Of a DNA stretch of 64,000 nt, positions 27,190 through 34,842 are shown in pieces; within the stretch, counting starts at the first letter, position 1; each line of letters opens with the position of its first letter. The DNA is from Streptomyces fragilis (GTDB lineage Bacteria > Actinomycetota > Actinomycetes > Streptomycetales > Streptomycetaceae), in the NCBI RefSeq assembly GCF_003112515.1, contig NZ_BEVZ01000001.1, positions 124,001 through 188,000 on the forward strand, written 5' to 3'. The position numbers were made by a program, and so were the translations under genes. A model generated the notes under the pieces. That model searched no databases and was not told where the DNA came from. It worked only from the letters and a program-made list of their open reading frames with translations.

Positions 27190-28815
27190 ATGAGCAAGGG
27201 AGCGAAGGCGGCCGTGGTGGGCACGGTGTGCGCCGTGCTGCTGGGCGGGGCCGGGTACGGGGCGTACAACATCCTGTCGGCCTTCGGGGACGACGGGGTC
27301 GGATTACTGGCGGCGAGTCCCGACGACCCGCTGGAGGCGGAGGACGTCGAGGAGGCGTCGTCCGCGTTCTTCGCCGCCTGGGAGAAGGGCGACGGCCACG
27401 CCGCGGCCGCCGCCACCAACGACGAGGCGTCGGCGGGCGCCCTGCTGGACGGCATGACCGAGCAGGGCGGGGTGGGCAAGGTACGGATCACGCCCGGGAA
27501 GGCGCGGGGCACGACCGTGCCGTTCTCGGTGCGGGCGACCGTGAGCGTGGGCGGGAAGAGCAAGCCGCTGGCCTACGACAGCGAGCTGACCGTGGTGCGC
27601 GGGCGCACCACCGCCGAGCCGCTGGTCGACTGGGAGCCGCAGGTCGTCCACCCGCGGCTCGAGCGCGGCGACACCCTGGTGGCCGGTCCGTCCGACGTCC
27701 CGGCGGTGGAGGCCGTGGACCGCGAGGGCAAGGTGCTCAGCGCCGAGAAGTACCCCTCGCTCGGCCCCGTCCTCGACGAACTGAGGGAACGTTACGGCGA
27801 GGCGGCGGGCGGCAGTCCCTCGCTGGAGCTGGTGATCCGGCACGCGGCACCGGACACCGCCGACACCTCCCTGCTGACCCTGGCGAAGGGCAAGGCGGGC
27901 AAGGTCCGCACCACCCTGTCCGCCGGCGCGCAGGCGGCGGCGGAGAAGGCGGTGCGGCGGTACCCGGAGTCCTCCGTTGTCGCGCTCAAGCCCAGCACCG
28001 GCGAGGTGCTGGCGGTGGCCAACCACCGCTCGGACGGCTTCAACGCCGCGTTCCAGGGCCGGCTCGCGCCGGGCTCCACGATGAAGATCGTCACCGCGGC
28101 GATGCTGATCGAGAAGGGCGTCACCGCGGCGAACCGCCCCGCGCCCTGTCCGGTGGAGGCGACCTGGCAGAGCCAGACCTTCCACAACGCCTCCGGGGTG
28201 ACCGAGAACGAGGGCGCGAACCTGGCCGACAGCTTCGCCCGCTCCTGCAACACCGCCTTCGTCAAGCTGATCGACGAGGACGGGGTGACGAACGAGTCCC
28301 TGACCGGCGTCGCCCAGGAGCGGTTCGGTCTCGGCCGCGACGACTGGAAGACCGGCATCGTCTCCTTCGACGGCAGCGTCCCGCCCTCCGGCGGCCCCGA
28401 CCGGGCGGCCAACGCGATCGGCCAGGGCCAGGTGCAGCTCAGTCCGCTGAACGTCGCCTCGATCACCGCCACCGCGAAGACCGGCGTGTTCAAGCAGCCC
28501 TACCTGGTGCCGGCCGAGGCCGACGGCCGGACGTTCGCCACCGCCCGCGGTCTGGCCCCGGCGGTCGCCGCGCAGCTGCGGCAGATGATGCACCTGACCG
28601 CCACCCAGGGGTCCGGGCGTGAGGCCATGGCCGGCCTGGGCGGCGACATCGGCGCGAAGACCGGCTCGGCGGAGGTCGACGGGCAGGAGCTCCCCAACAG
28701 CTGGTTCACCGGCTACCGGGGCGACGTCGCCGCGGCGGCCGTGGCGCAGCAGGGCGGGCGCGGCGGGCAGGCCGCGGGCCCGGTCGTGGCGGAGGTGCTG
28801 CGCGCGGCGGGGTGA
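27190..28815 (+). CDS. Class B penicillin-binding protein (paralog 1)
   Basis: 541 residues with a signal-anchor helix at about 5-25. A NTF2-like domain of the MecA N-terminal type (EEASSAFFAAWEKGD, about 55-130) precedes a transpeptidase domain. The domain has S-x-x-K in APGSTMKI (about 296-301), SCN in SFARSCNTAF (about 352) and K-T-G in GAKTGSAEV (about 491). All three active-site motifs are intact, so D,D-transpeptidase activity in peptidoglycan cross-linking is likely. ATG 27190 has a strong GGGGAGGGG upstream. A paralog follows after 350 bp, as in S. coelicolor next to ssgE. Confidence 0.92.
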   Translation: MSKGAKAAVVGTVCAVLLGGAGYGAYNILSAFGDDGVGLLAASPDDPLEAEDVEEASSAFFAAWEKGDGHAAAAATNDEASAGALLDGMTEQGGVGKVRITPGKARGTTVPFSVRATVSVGGKSKPLAYDSELTVVRGRTTAEPLVDWEPQVVHPRLERGDTLVAGPSDVPAVEAVDREGKVLSAEKYPSLGPVLDELRERYGEAAGGSPSLELVIRHAAPDTADTSLLTLAKGKAGKVRTTLSAGAQAAAEKAVRRYPESSVVALKPSTGEVLAVANHRSDGFNAAFQGRLAPGSTMKIVTAAMLIEKGVTAANRPAPCPVEATWQSQTFHNASGVTENEGANLADSFARSCNTAFVKLIDEDGVTNESLTGVAQERFGLGRDDWKTGIVSFDGSVPPSGGPDRAANAIGQGQVQLSPLNVASITATAKTGVFKQPYLVPAEADGRTFATARGLAPAVAAQLRQMMHLTATQGSGREAMAGLGGDIGAKTGSAEVDGQELPNSWFTGYRGDVAAAAVAQQGGRGGQAAGPVVAEVLRAAG

Positions 28816-29165
28816 CCACCGTCACCCCGACCGCCCGTGGACACCGCCTGACCTGCGGTCGCCGGTGCCGCCCGGACGGCGGCGGGGTCTCGCGGGAGGG
28901 CATTTCGCCGCCCCCCTCCCGCGATGTCCGTCCTCGCTGAGAGCATGAGCACCGCACCCCGCACATCCCGCGCACCACAACCACGACCGCACCCGCACCC
29001 GCACCGCACCGCACGCACCGCACCGCAAGCACCGCACCGCACCGCACCGCACGCACCGCACCGCAAGCACCGCACGCACCGCACGCACCGCACCGCTAGC
29101 GCTCCCGAACCGCTCCGGCCGGCTCCTCCGGCCAGGACAGGAATCCGTCTCCGGAGGAGAAGACC
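28816..29165. other. Intergenic region between the two PBP genes, mostly simple repeat
   Basis: About 350 bp. A GC-rich stretch is followed by about 110 bp of CACCG/CGCAC repeat (28985-29097). The leader of the second PBP gene then ends with GGAGGAG. A His/Thr/Pro/Arg frame covers the repeat but is only its translation. No gene is supported. Confidence 0.6.
28985..29097. repeat. CACCG/CGCAC simple-sequence array
   Basis: About 110 bp made almost only of CACCG and CACG units. It contains an exact 34-bp duplication (29003-29036 and 29041-29074, 38-bp period). The composition is strongly strand-asymmetric: C/A-rich on the plus strand. Confidence 0.9.
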
Positions 29166-30893
29166 GTGGGCAAGAGAAGGCGCGTCCCCGAGCGCCGGGG
29201 CCTCGGCCGCCGGCCCGCCCTGACCGGCCTGCTGGCCGCCGTGGCCCTGGCGGGTCTGGGCGCCGGCGGTTACGTCGTGTTCGGCGACGGCGCCTTTGCC
29301 GCGGGCTCGGTGCAGAGTGCCGAGGACCGGCGCAGGGCGCCGCTGACCGCCGCCGACGTCTCCGCCGCCGCCGAGACCTTCCTGGCCGCCTGGCAGAAGG
29401 GCGACGTCGCCCGGGCGGCGAAGGCCACCTCCGACCCGGAGGCCGCCCGCGTCCACCTGGCCGGCTGGACGGAGGAGGCCCGGATCACCGGGGCCGTCCT
29501 CACCGCCGGCCGGCCCAAGGGCGACGGCCTCACCTTCGCGGTGAAGGCCACCGTCACCCACGAGGAGCTGACCGAGCCGCTGGCCTACGACAGCGCCCTC
29601 ACGGTGGTCCGCCGCGCCGCGGACGGCAAGCCGGTCGTCGAGTGGCGCCCGGCGGTCCTCCACCCGGAGCTGAAGGACGACGAACGGCTGCTCACCGGCG
29701 AGGCGGGCACCGCGCCGGTCAAGGCGCTGGACCGCGACGGCGGGGAACTGACCGCCGAGGCCTACCCGTCGGTCGCGCCGATGCTGAAGAGCCTGGCGGA
29801 GAAGTACGGCAAGAAGTCCGGCGGCACCGGCGCGATCGCCCTGCGCGCGGTACCGGCCGAGGTGGCGGCGGCCGCCGGGAAGAACGGCGACACCCCGCCG
29901 GGCGGGAAGAAGGACGCGAAGAGCGAGAAGGACCGGAAGAAGGCCGAGGGGCGGGAGCTGCTGCGGCTGGCCGAGGCCACACCGGGCGAGGTGAGGACCA
30001 CCCTCCACCCGGGGCTGCAGAAGCTGGCGGAGGAGAAGGTCGCCGCCAAGCCGCGGTCCTCGGTGGTGCTGCTGCGCGCCTCCACCGGCGAGATACTCGC
30101 CGCCGCCAACGCGGAACCCGGCCTCAACACGGCCTTCCAGGGCTCCCTGGCCCCCGGCTCCACCATGAAGGTGATCTCCTCGGCGCTGCTGCTGGAGAAG
30201 GGCCTCGCCTCCAACGACCGGGAGCACCCCTGCCCCAAGTACTCCTCGTACGGCGGGTGGAAGTTCCAGAACGACGACAAGTTCGCCATGAAGGACGCCA
30301 CCTTCAAGGCGAGCTTCGCGCGCTCCTGCAACACCGCCTTCATCAGCCAGGCCGAGAAGCTGCCGGACGACGCGCTGACGCGCGAGGCCCAGGAGGTCTT
30401 CGGCCTCGGGCTGGACAACTGGGCGGTGGGCGTCTCCACCTTCGACGGCGGGGTCCCGGTGCAGTCCGCCGCGCCGAAGGCCGCCTCGCTGATAGGCCAG
30501 GGCGGCGTGCGGATGAACCCGCTCAACATGGCGTCGGTCTCGGCGACCGTCTCGGCCGGCTCGTTCCACCAGCCGTACCTGGTGCCGCCCACGGTGGACG
30601 ACCGCGCCCTGGCCCGGCCCGCGCGGACCATGAGCTCCGGGGTGCTGGGCCAGCTGCGGGAGCTCATGCGGTACACGGCGCAGGCGGGCACGGCGGCGGA
30701 GGCGATGGCCGGGCTCGGCCCCTCCTACGGGGCCAAGACCGGCACGGCGGAGGTCGACGGCCAGGACAAGCCGAACGGGTGGTTCACCGCGTACCGGGGC
30801 GACTACGCGGCGGCCGCGGTGGTCCGCGAGAGCGGTCACGGCGGCGAGAACGCGGGGCCGCTGGTCGCCGCCCTCCTCGGCGCCACGGGCTGA
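29166..30893 (+). CDS. Class B penicillin-binding protein (paralog 2)
   Basis: 575 residues, same architecture as its upstream neighbour. A signal anchor lies at about 18-40 and a NTF2-like domain (AAETFLAAWQKGD) follows. The transpeptidase domain has APGSTMKV (about 331), SCN in SFARSCNTAF (about 386) and GAKTGTAEV (about 524). It differs by a Lys/Glu/Asp-rich insertion at about 240-265 (GGKKDAKSEKDRKKAEG) before the transpeptidase domain. GTG 29166 follows GGAGGAGAAG. The two genes look like a tandem duplication. Which cell-wall process each serves is not visible. Confidence 0.92.
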   Translation: MGKRRRVPERRGLGRRPALTGLLAAVALAGLGAGGYVVFGDGAFAAGSVQSAEDRRRAPLTAADVSAAAETFLAAWQKGDVARAAKATSDPEAARVHLAGWTEEARITGAVLTAGRPKGDGLTFAVKATVTHEELTEPLAYDSALTVVRRAADGKPVVEWRPAVLHPELKDDERLLTGEAGTAPVKALDRDGGELTAEAYPSVAPMLKSLAEKYGKKSGGTGAIALRAVPAEVAAAAGKNGDTPPGGKKDAKSEKDRKKAEGRELLRLAEATPGEVRTTLHPGLQKLAEEKVAAKPRSSVVLLRASTGEILAAANAEPGLNTAFQGSLAPGSTMKVISSALLLEKGLASNDREHPCPKYSSYGGWKFQNDDKFAMKDATFKASFARSCNTAFISQAEKLPDDALTREAQEVFGLGLDNWAVGVSTFDGGVPVQSAAPKAASLIGQGGVRMNPLNMASVSATVSAGSFHQPYLVPPTVDDRALARPARTMSSGVLGQLRELMRYTAQAGTAAEAMAGLGPSYGAKTGTAEVDGQDKPNGWFTAYRGDYAAAAVVRESGHGGENAGPLVAALLGATG

Positions 30894-30954
30894 CCCGGCG
30901 CCCAGCGGGATCCCTCTGCGGCCGGCGACCCGCCCTGCCCGGGGCTGCGCTGCC

Positions 30955-31012
30955 CGGGGCAGCCCGGCTCGGGGCAGCCCGGCTCGGGCAGACCTGCTCG
31001 GGCAGACCTGCT
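30955..31012. repeat. Tandem repeat between PBP paralog 2 and ssgE
   Basis: Two exact 15-bp units CGGGGCAGCCCGGCT (30955, 30970) are followed by two exact 14-bp units CGGGCAGACCTGCT (30985, 30999). The array ends 5 bp before the ssgE stop and may act in termination. Confidence 0.85.
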
Positions 31013-31016
31013 CCGG

Positions 31017-31592
31017 TCAGCCCGGCCGGGTGGCTTCGGCGGCTGCCGGAGGCGGTGCGGCCGTGCCCGGCCGGGAGGCCGCCGCGGCGGTCGCTCCGGT
31101 GCGGGTGACGCGTACGCCCGTCCGGGTGGCCCGCACGCCCGTCAGGGGCACCGCCTCCACGTCGGGCAGGGCGGCGGGGGCGGCCGGGGCGGAGGGCGCC
31201 GCAGCGGCGGTGACGGGGAGCGTGGCCCCCGTCGGGGTGGGGGTGGGGGCGCCGGTGGCCGCGGCGTGGATGCGGCCGAGGAAGCGGAGCAGCACCGTGG
31301 TGTCGAACTGGGCCACCACCACGCCCTGCTCACCCGGCAGTTCCACCACCGTGGCGGCGCGGCCGCAGGGCCACACCCTGACCCCCTCCGCCTCCGCGCC
31401 GCGGGCCGGACTGCACACGCCCCGCTCCAGCAACGCGCGGTCCACCCGCCACTCCCGCGGGGTGGGGGCGGCCAGGCGGATGGTCACCTCGGAGGCCCCG
31501 GCCTCGTGCCGCAGCACCGCCGGGATCCGGCCCCGGTCCTCCTGCGTCGCGGTCAGGACCTGCGCTCGTGTGTACTGTTCGATCGCGGACAC
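31017..31592 (-). CDS. ssgE: SsgA-like sporulation/cell-division regulator, probable SsgE
   Basis: 191 residues. The first 105 match the SsgA-like fold: IPAVLRHEAGASEVTIRL, EWRVDRALLERGV, VRVWPCGR and a closing FLGRIHAAA. The family is unique to sporulating actinobacteria and controls septation and autolytic spore separation. The position beside the two PBP genes matches what I recall of ssgE in S. coelicolor. The last 85 residues are an Ala/Thr/Pro-rich tail with a repeated VRVTRTG/VRATRTG motif, longer than the usual roughly 130-residue family. The start is GTG 31592 with weak Shine-Dalgarno. The gene is divergent from the metal transport operon. Confidence 0.85.
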   Translation of the reverse strand: MSAIEQYTRAQVLTATQEDRGRIPAVLRHEAGASEVTIRLAAPTPREWRVDRALLERGVCSPARGAEAEGVRVWPCGRAATVVELPGEQGVVVAQFDTTVLLRFLGRIHAAATGAPTPTPTGATLPVTAAAAPSAPAAPAALPDVEAVPLTGVRATRTGVRVTRTGATAAAASRPGTAAPPPAAAEATRPG

Positions 31593-31646
31593 TCACACAA
31601 TGTCCCAGTTTTTCCCCTTTCCCGCCCTTCGAGGTCGGACCCCTTC

Positions 31647-31663
31647 TTGCAAAGAAGTTGCAA
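31647..31663 (+). promoter_or_regulatory. Nur-box-like operator TTGCAA-N5-TTGCAA
   Basis: TTGCAA (31647-31652), AGAAG, TTGCAA (31658-31663) lies 19 bp before the cbiM/nikM start. This matches the motif I recall for the nickel-responsive Fur-family repressor Nur of S. coelicolor (tTGCaa-N5-ttGCAA). The position would block transcription or initiation. It predicts nickel-dependent repression of the operon. Confidence 0.7.
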
Positions 31664-31682
31664 CAAGCGGCACCATCGAACA

Positions 31683-32810
31683 GTGCATGTTCCTGATGGA
31701 TTCCTCGACGCCCCCACATCCGTCGCCACCGGTGTGATCGCCGCCGCGGCCGTCGCCGTGTCGCTGCGCGGTGCCCGCCGCGAACTCGCGGGCTCCGCGG
31801 CCGGTCCCGCGGGCCCGGCCGCCATGGGAGCGGAGCGCACCGCGCCGCTCGCCGGCCTGACCGCCGCCTTCATCTTCGCCGTGCAGATGCTGAACTTCCC
31901 GGTCGCCGCCGGGACCAGCGGGCACCTGCTGGGCGGCGCGCTCGCCGCGATCCTCGTCGGCCCGTTCACCGGCGTCCTGTGCGTCTCCGTCGTGCTGCTG
32001 CTGCAGGCGATCCTCTTCGCCGACGGCGGTCTCACCGCGCTGGGCACGAACATCACCTGCATGGCCCTGATCACCGTGGTCGTGGCCCACCTCGTCTTCC
32101 GCACCCTGCTGCGGCTGCTGCCCGCCGGGCGTTCCACCGTCACCGCCTCCGCCTTCGTCGCCGCGCTGGTCTCGGTGCCGGCGTCCGCGCTGTTCTTCAC
32201 CCTGCTGTACGCGGTCGGCGGCACCACCGACGTGCCGATCGGCTCCGTCGCCGCCGCCATGGGCGGCGTGCACGTGCTCATCGGCATCGGCGAGGGCGTC
32301 ATCACCGCCCTGACCGTCGGCGCCGTGATCGCCGTCCGCCCCGACCTGGTGCACGGCGCGCGGGGTCTGCACCGCCCGCTGAAGCTCAAGGTGAACGGCG
32401 AGCTGGTCGACGCGCCCGCCCCCGCCGCGACGAACGCCGCGACGGCCGCGCCGGCGTCCGCGCCGCGGTCCTCGCGCGCGGTGTGGCTCGGCGGTCTGGC
32501 GGCCTCGCTGGTGCTGGCCGGGTTCGTGAGCTTCTACGCCTCCTCCTCCCCCGACGGCCTGGAGAAGGTCGCCGGCGACCACGGCATCGACGAGGCGGCC
32601 GAGGAGCACGCCGTCGCCGACGGCCCGCTGGCCGACTACGGCGTCAGCGGCGTGGACGACGCGCGGCTGTCCGGCGGTCTGGCCGGCGTCATCGGCGTCG
32701 GCGTCACCGCGGCCGCGGGCACCGGCGTCTTCGTGGTGGTGCGCCGCCGCGAGACCTCCGGGCACACCACCGGCGGGTCCGCCGCCGACCGCGACCACGA
32801 GAGGGTGTGA
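31683..32810 (+). CDS. ECF metal transporter substrate component, CbiM/NikM fused to an NikN/PDGLE domain
   Basis: 375 residues. GTG 31683 gives the required N-terminus M-H-V-P-D-G-F, whose amino group and His2 bind the metal in this family. Six or seven membrane segments follow, including GGALAAILVGPFTGVLCVSVVL. The C-terminal part (about 260-375) has two further helices around the PDGLEKVA motif, so the small CbiN/NikN subunit is fused on. The operon continues with cbiQ and cbiO. The substrate is Ni2+ or Co2+; the Nur-like box favours nickel. Confidence 0.88.
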   Translation: MHVPDGFLDAPTSVATGVIAAAAVAVSLRGARRELAGSAAGPAGPAAMGAERTAPLAGLTAAFIFAVQMLNFPVAAGTSGHLLGGALAAILVGPFTGVLCVSVVLLLQAILFADGGLTALGTNITCMALITVVVAHLVFRTLLRLLPAGRSTVTASAFVAALVSVPASALFFTLLYAVGGTTDVPIGSVAAAMGGVHVLIGIGEGVITALTVGAVIAVRPDLVHGARGLHRPLKLKVNGELVDAPAPAATNAATAAPASAPRSSRAVWLGGLAASLVLAGFVSFYASSSPDGLEKVAGDHGIDEAAEEHAVADGPLADYGVSGVDDARLSGGLAGVIGVGVTAAAGTGVFVVVRRRETSGHTTGGSAADRDHERV

Positions 32811-32815
32811 CCCGC

Positions 32816-33580
32816 ATGGGCTCCGGGCACTCGCACCGGCTGCACCTGCCCGGCGCCTCGCCGGTGCACCGGCTGCCCGCGCACACCAAGCTCGTCGCCG
32901 TCCTCGCCTTCGTGGTGGTCGTCGTCTCGACGCCCCGCGAGGCGGTCTGGGCCTTCGCCGGGTACGCGCTGCTGCTCGCGGCGGTGGCCCGGGCCGCCCG
33001 CGTGCCCGCCGCCTTCGCGCTGCGGCGGATGGCGGTCGAGGTCCCGTTCGTGGCGTTCGCCCTGCTGCTGCCGTTCGTGGCGCGGGGCGAGCAGACCGAG
33101 GTGCTGGGCGTGCAGCTCAGCGTCTCCGGGCTGTGGGGCGCGTGGAACATCCTCGCCAAGGGGACGCTGGGCGTCGCCGCCTCCGTCCTGCTGGCCGCCA
33201 CCACCGAGCTGCGCGACCTGCTGCTGGGCCTGCAGCGGCTGCGGATGCCGCCGCTGCTGGTGCAGATCGCCTCGTTCATGCTCCGCTACGGCGACGTCAT
33301 CGCCGACGAGCTGACGCGGATGCGGATCGCCCGCGAGTCCCGCGGCTTCCAGGCGCGCGGGCCGCGCGCCTGGGGCGTGCTGGCCCGGACCGCGGGCGCC
33401 CTCTTCATCCGCACCTACGAGCGCGGCGAGCGGGTCCACCTCGCCATGACGAGCCGCGGCTACACCGGCGTCATGCCGGTGCTCGACGGCTCCGCGGCGA
33501 CCCGGCACCAGTGGTCGTCCGCACTGGCCCTCCCGGTGACGGCGCTCGCCACCCTCGCCGCCGTGTGTCTGCTGGGGTGA
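32816..33580 (+). CDS. cbiQ: ECF transporter transmembrane component CbiQ, 3' end altered by an insertion element
   Basis: 254 residues with 5-6 membrane segments. It has the coupling motifs ESRGFQARGPR and MTSRGYTG that dock onto the ATPase. ATG 32816 has GAGAGGG overlapping the end of cbiM, 5 bp after its stop. The stop TGA 33578-33580 lies at the edge of the mobile element. Joining 33577 to 35060 restores a reading of three more residues (W-K-E) and a TGATG overlap with cbiO. The present C-terminus is therefore probably a few residues short, with little functional cost. Confidence 0.9.
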   Translation: MGSGHSHRLHLPGASPVHRLPAHTKLVAVLAFVVVVVSTPREAVWAFAGYALLLAAVARAARVPAAFALRRMAVEVPFVAFALLLPFVARGEQTEVLGVQLSVSGLWGAWNILAKGTLGVAASVLLAATTELRDLLLGLQRLRMPPLLVQIASFMLRYGDVIADELTRMRIARESRGFQARGPRAWGVLARTAGALFIRTYERGERVHLAMTSRGYTGVMPVLDGSAATRHQWSSALALPVTALATLAAVCLLG

Positions 33581-34842
33581 CTCCACCCACGCGTGAACGC
33601 GCGGGTTTCCTGCGTCGCTGGCCAAGCCGCTGCGCAGAGGACCAGCCCGGCCCTGTCGAGGACGTTCGTCGCGCCGACGTGGTCCGCGTTCGCGGTGAAT
33701 CCACAGGCCGTGCACCGGAACGTTGCCTGGGTGACGCGGTTCTCCTTCGCGGTGTGTCCGCAGCCTCCGAGGGAGGGTGGGCATGTGCGGGAGGTGTTGC
33801 GGGCGTCCACCGGGATCGTGCGGCGACCGGCGCTCTCAGCCTTGTTCGCCAGGATTCCGAGGAACTGTCCCCAACCCGCGTCGAGGATGCTTTTGTTCAG
33901 TCCGGCCTTCGCGGCCCGCTGGTTCGGCAGGAACACACCGGGCCGTTCGGGGTCGGGCCTGGGTGCGGGCTTCTTCGTCATGCCCGCCGTGTTCAGGACC
34001 TCGTGCGCGATCACGTCGTGGCCACGGACCAGTGCACGGGCGGTCTTGTGGTGGAAGTCGGAGCGCTGCCGCCGGATCTTCGCGTGGATCCCGGCGACCT
34101 TGCGGGCGGCGGCGCGGTGCTTCTTGGTGCGCTGCTTCGTTCGCCGGGGGAACGTGGCGAGGTGCCGCTGTGCTTCGGCGAGTTCGTCGGACATCGCCTG
34201 GAGGAAGCGTGGGTTGGCGACGTGTTCACCAACCGATGTGGTCAGGAAGTGCGTCACGCCCAGGTCGATGCCGATGATCGCGCCGGTCGGCGGCAGTTCA
34301 TCGACGGGCACCTCGTCACAGGCCAGGACGACGTACCAGCGCCCTCCCTCACGCTTCACGCTGATCGTCTTGACGCGGCCCTTGGCGGGCCGGTGCTGGT
34401 GCACCCGGACGTGACCGACGCCCTGGAGGCGGACACGGGTGGGACGGTCGTCGGGGGTGGAGTCCCAACGGCAACCGTCACCGTCCTTCGGGAAGGTGAC
34501 GGTGTCGAAATGCCCGACACCCTTGAAACGCGGGTAACCCGGCGTCTGCCCGGCCCTCACACGGCGGAAGAACGCGGCGAACGCCTTGTCGAGGCGTCGC
34601 AGGGTGGCCTGCTGGGACGAGAACGACCAGCGCCCCTGACGTTCCGGGTCGAATGCGCGGATCTCCTTCAACTGCGCGGACTGGTCCCCGTAGCGAAGAG
34701 TGGTCCTGGAGGAGTGCCGGTAGGCGTCCCGGCGTTCCTGGAGCGCGCCGTTGTAGAGGGAGCAGTGGTCCCGCAGCATCTCTTCGAGGGCCTGCTCCTG
34801 GCGGACGGTCGGGCGGAGAAGGAACTTGTACGCGCGGATCAC
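33460..34842 (-). CDS. tnpB: TnpB-family RNA-guided nuclease (IS605 OrfB)
   Basis: 460 residues as read. The N-terminus is MIRAYKFLLRPTVRQEQALEE. RuvC residues are D193 (GIDLGV), E281 (IAHEVL) and D387 (NADHVGATN). The zinc finger cysteines are at 354, 361, 377 and 380, with C-x6-C where C-x2-C is usual. GTG 34842 follows AAGGAG at a good distance. No TnpA gene accompanies it. The frame has no stop inside the element: roughly the last 39 residues are encoded by antisense cbiQ sequence. TnpB cuts target DNA guided by an RNA made from the element's right end. Confidence 0.9.
   Translation of the reverse strand: MIRAYKFLLRPTVRQEQALEEMLRDHCSLYNGALQERRDAYRHSSRTTLRYGDQSAQLKEIRAFDPERQGRWSFSSQQATLRRLDKAFAAFFRRVRAGQTPGYPRFKGVGHFDTVTFPKDGDGCRWDSTPDDRPTRVRLQGVGHVRVHQHRPAKGRVKTISVKREGGRWYVVLACDEVPVDELPPTGAIIGIDLGVTHFLTTSVGEHVANPRFLQAMSDELAEAQRHLATFPRRTKQRTKKHRAAARKVAGIHAKIRRQRSDFHHKTARALVRGHDVIAHEVLNTAGMTKKPAPRPDPERPGVFLPNQRAAKAGLNKSILDAGWGQFLGILANKAESAGRRTIPVDARNTSRTCPPSLGGCGHTAKENRVTQATFRCTACGFTANADHVGATNVLDRAGLVLCAAAWPATQETRAFTRGWSHPSRHTAARVASAVTGRASADDHWCRVAAEPSSTGMTPV
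33558..33720 (-). ncRNA. Predicted omega/re-RNA overlapping the 3' end of tnpB (position approximate)
   Basis: By analogy with IS605-family elements, the guide RNA scaffold should cover the tnpB 3' end and the right-end hairpin (33585-33606 in plus coordinates). It should continue about 16-20 nt into flanking DNA. The guide would then be the antisense of the cbiQ 3' end (33558-33577), matching the empty insertion site. The 5' boundary is a guess. No direct evidence of transcription. Confidence 0.3.

Noticed and set aside
28985..29097. Possible CRISPR array in the repeat region.
   Set aside because: The units are 5 bp long with no unique spacers between them; no cas gene is present in the window.
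28924..29223. His/Arg/Thr/Pro-rich open frame across the CACCG repeat.
   Set aside because: It is only the translation of a simple repeat, lacks a ribosome binding site and overlaps the start of the second PBP gene.
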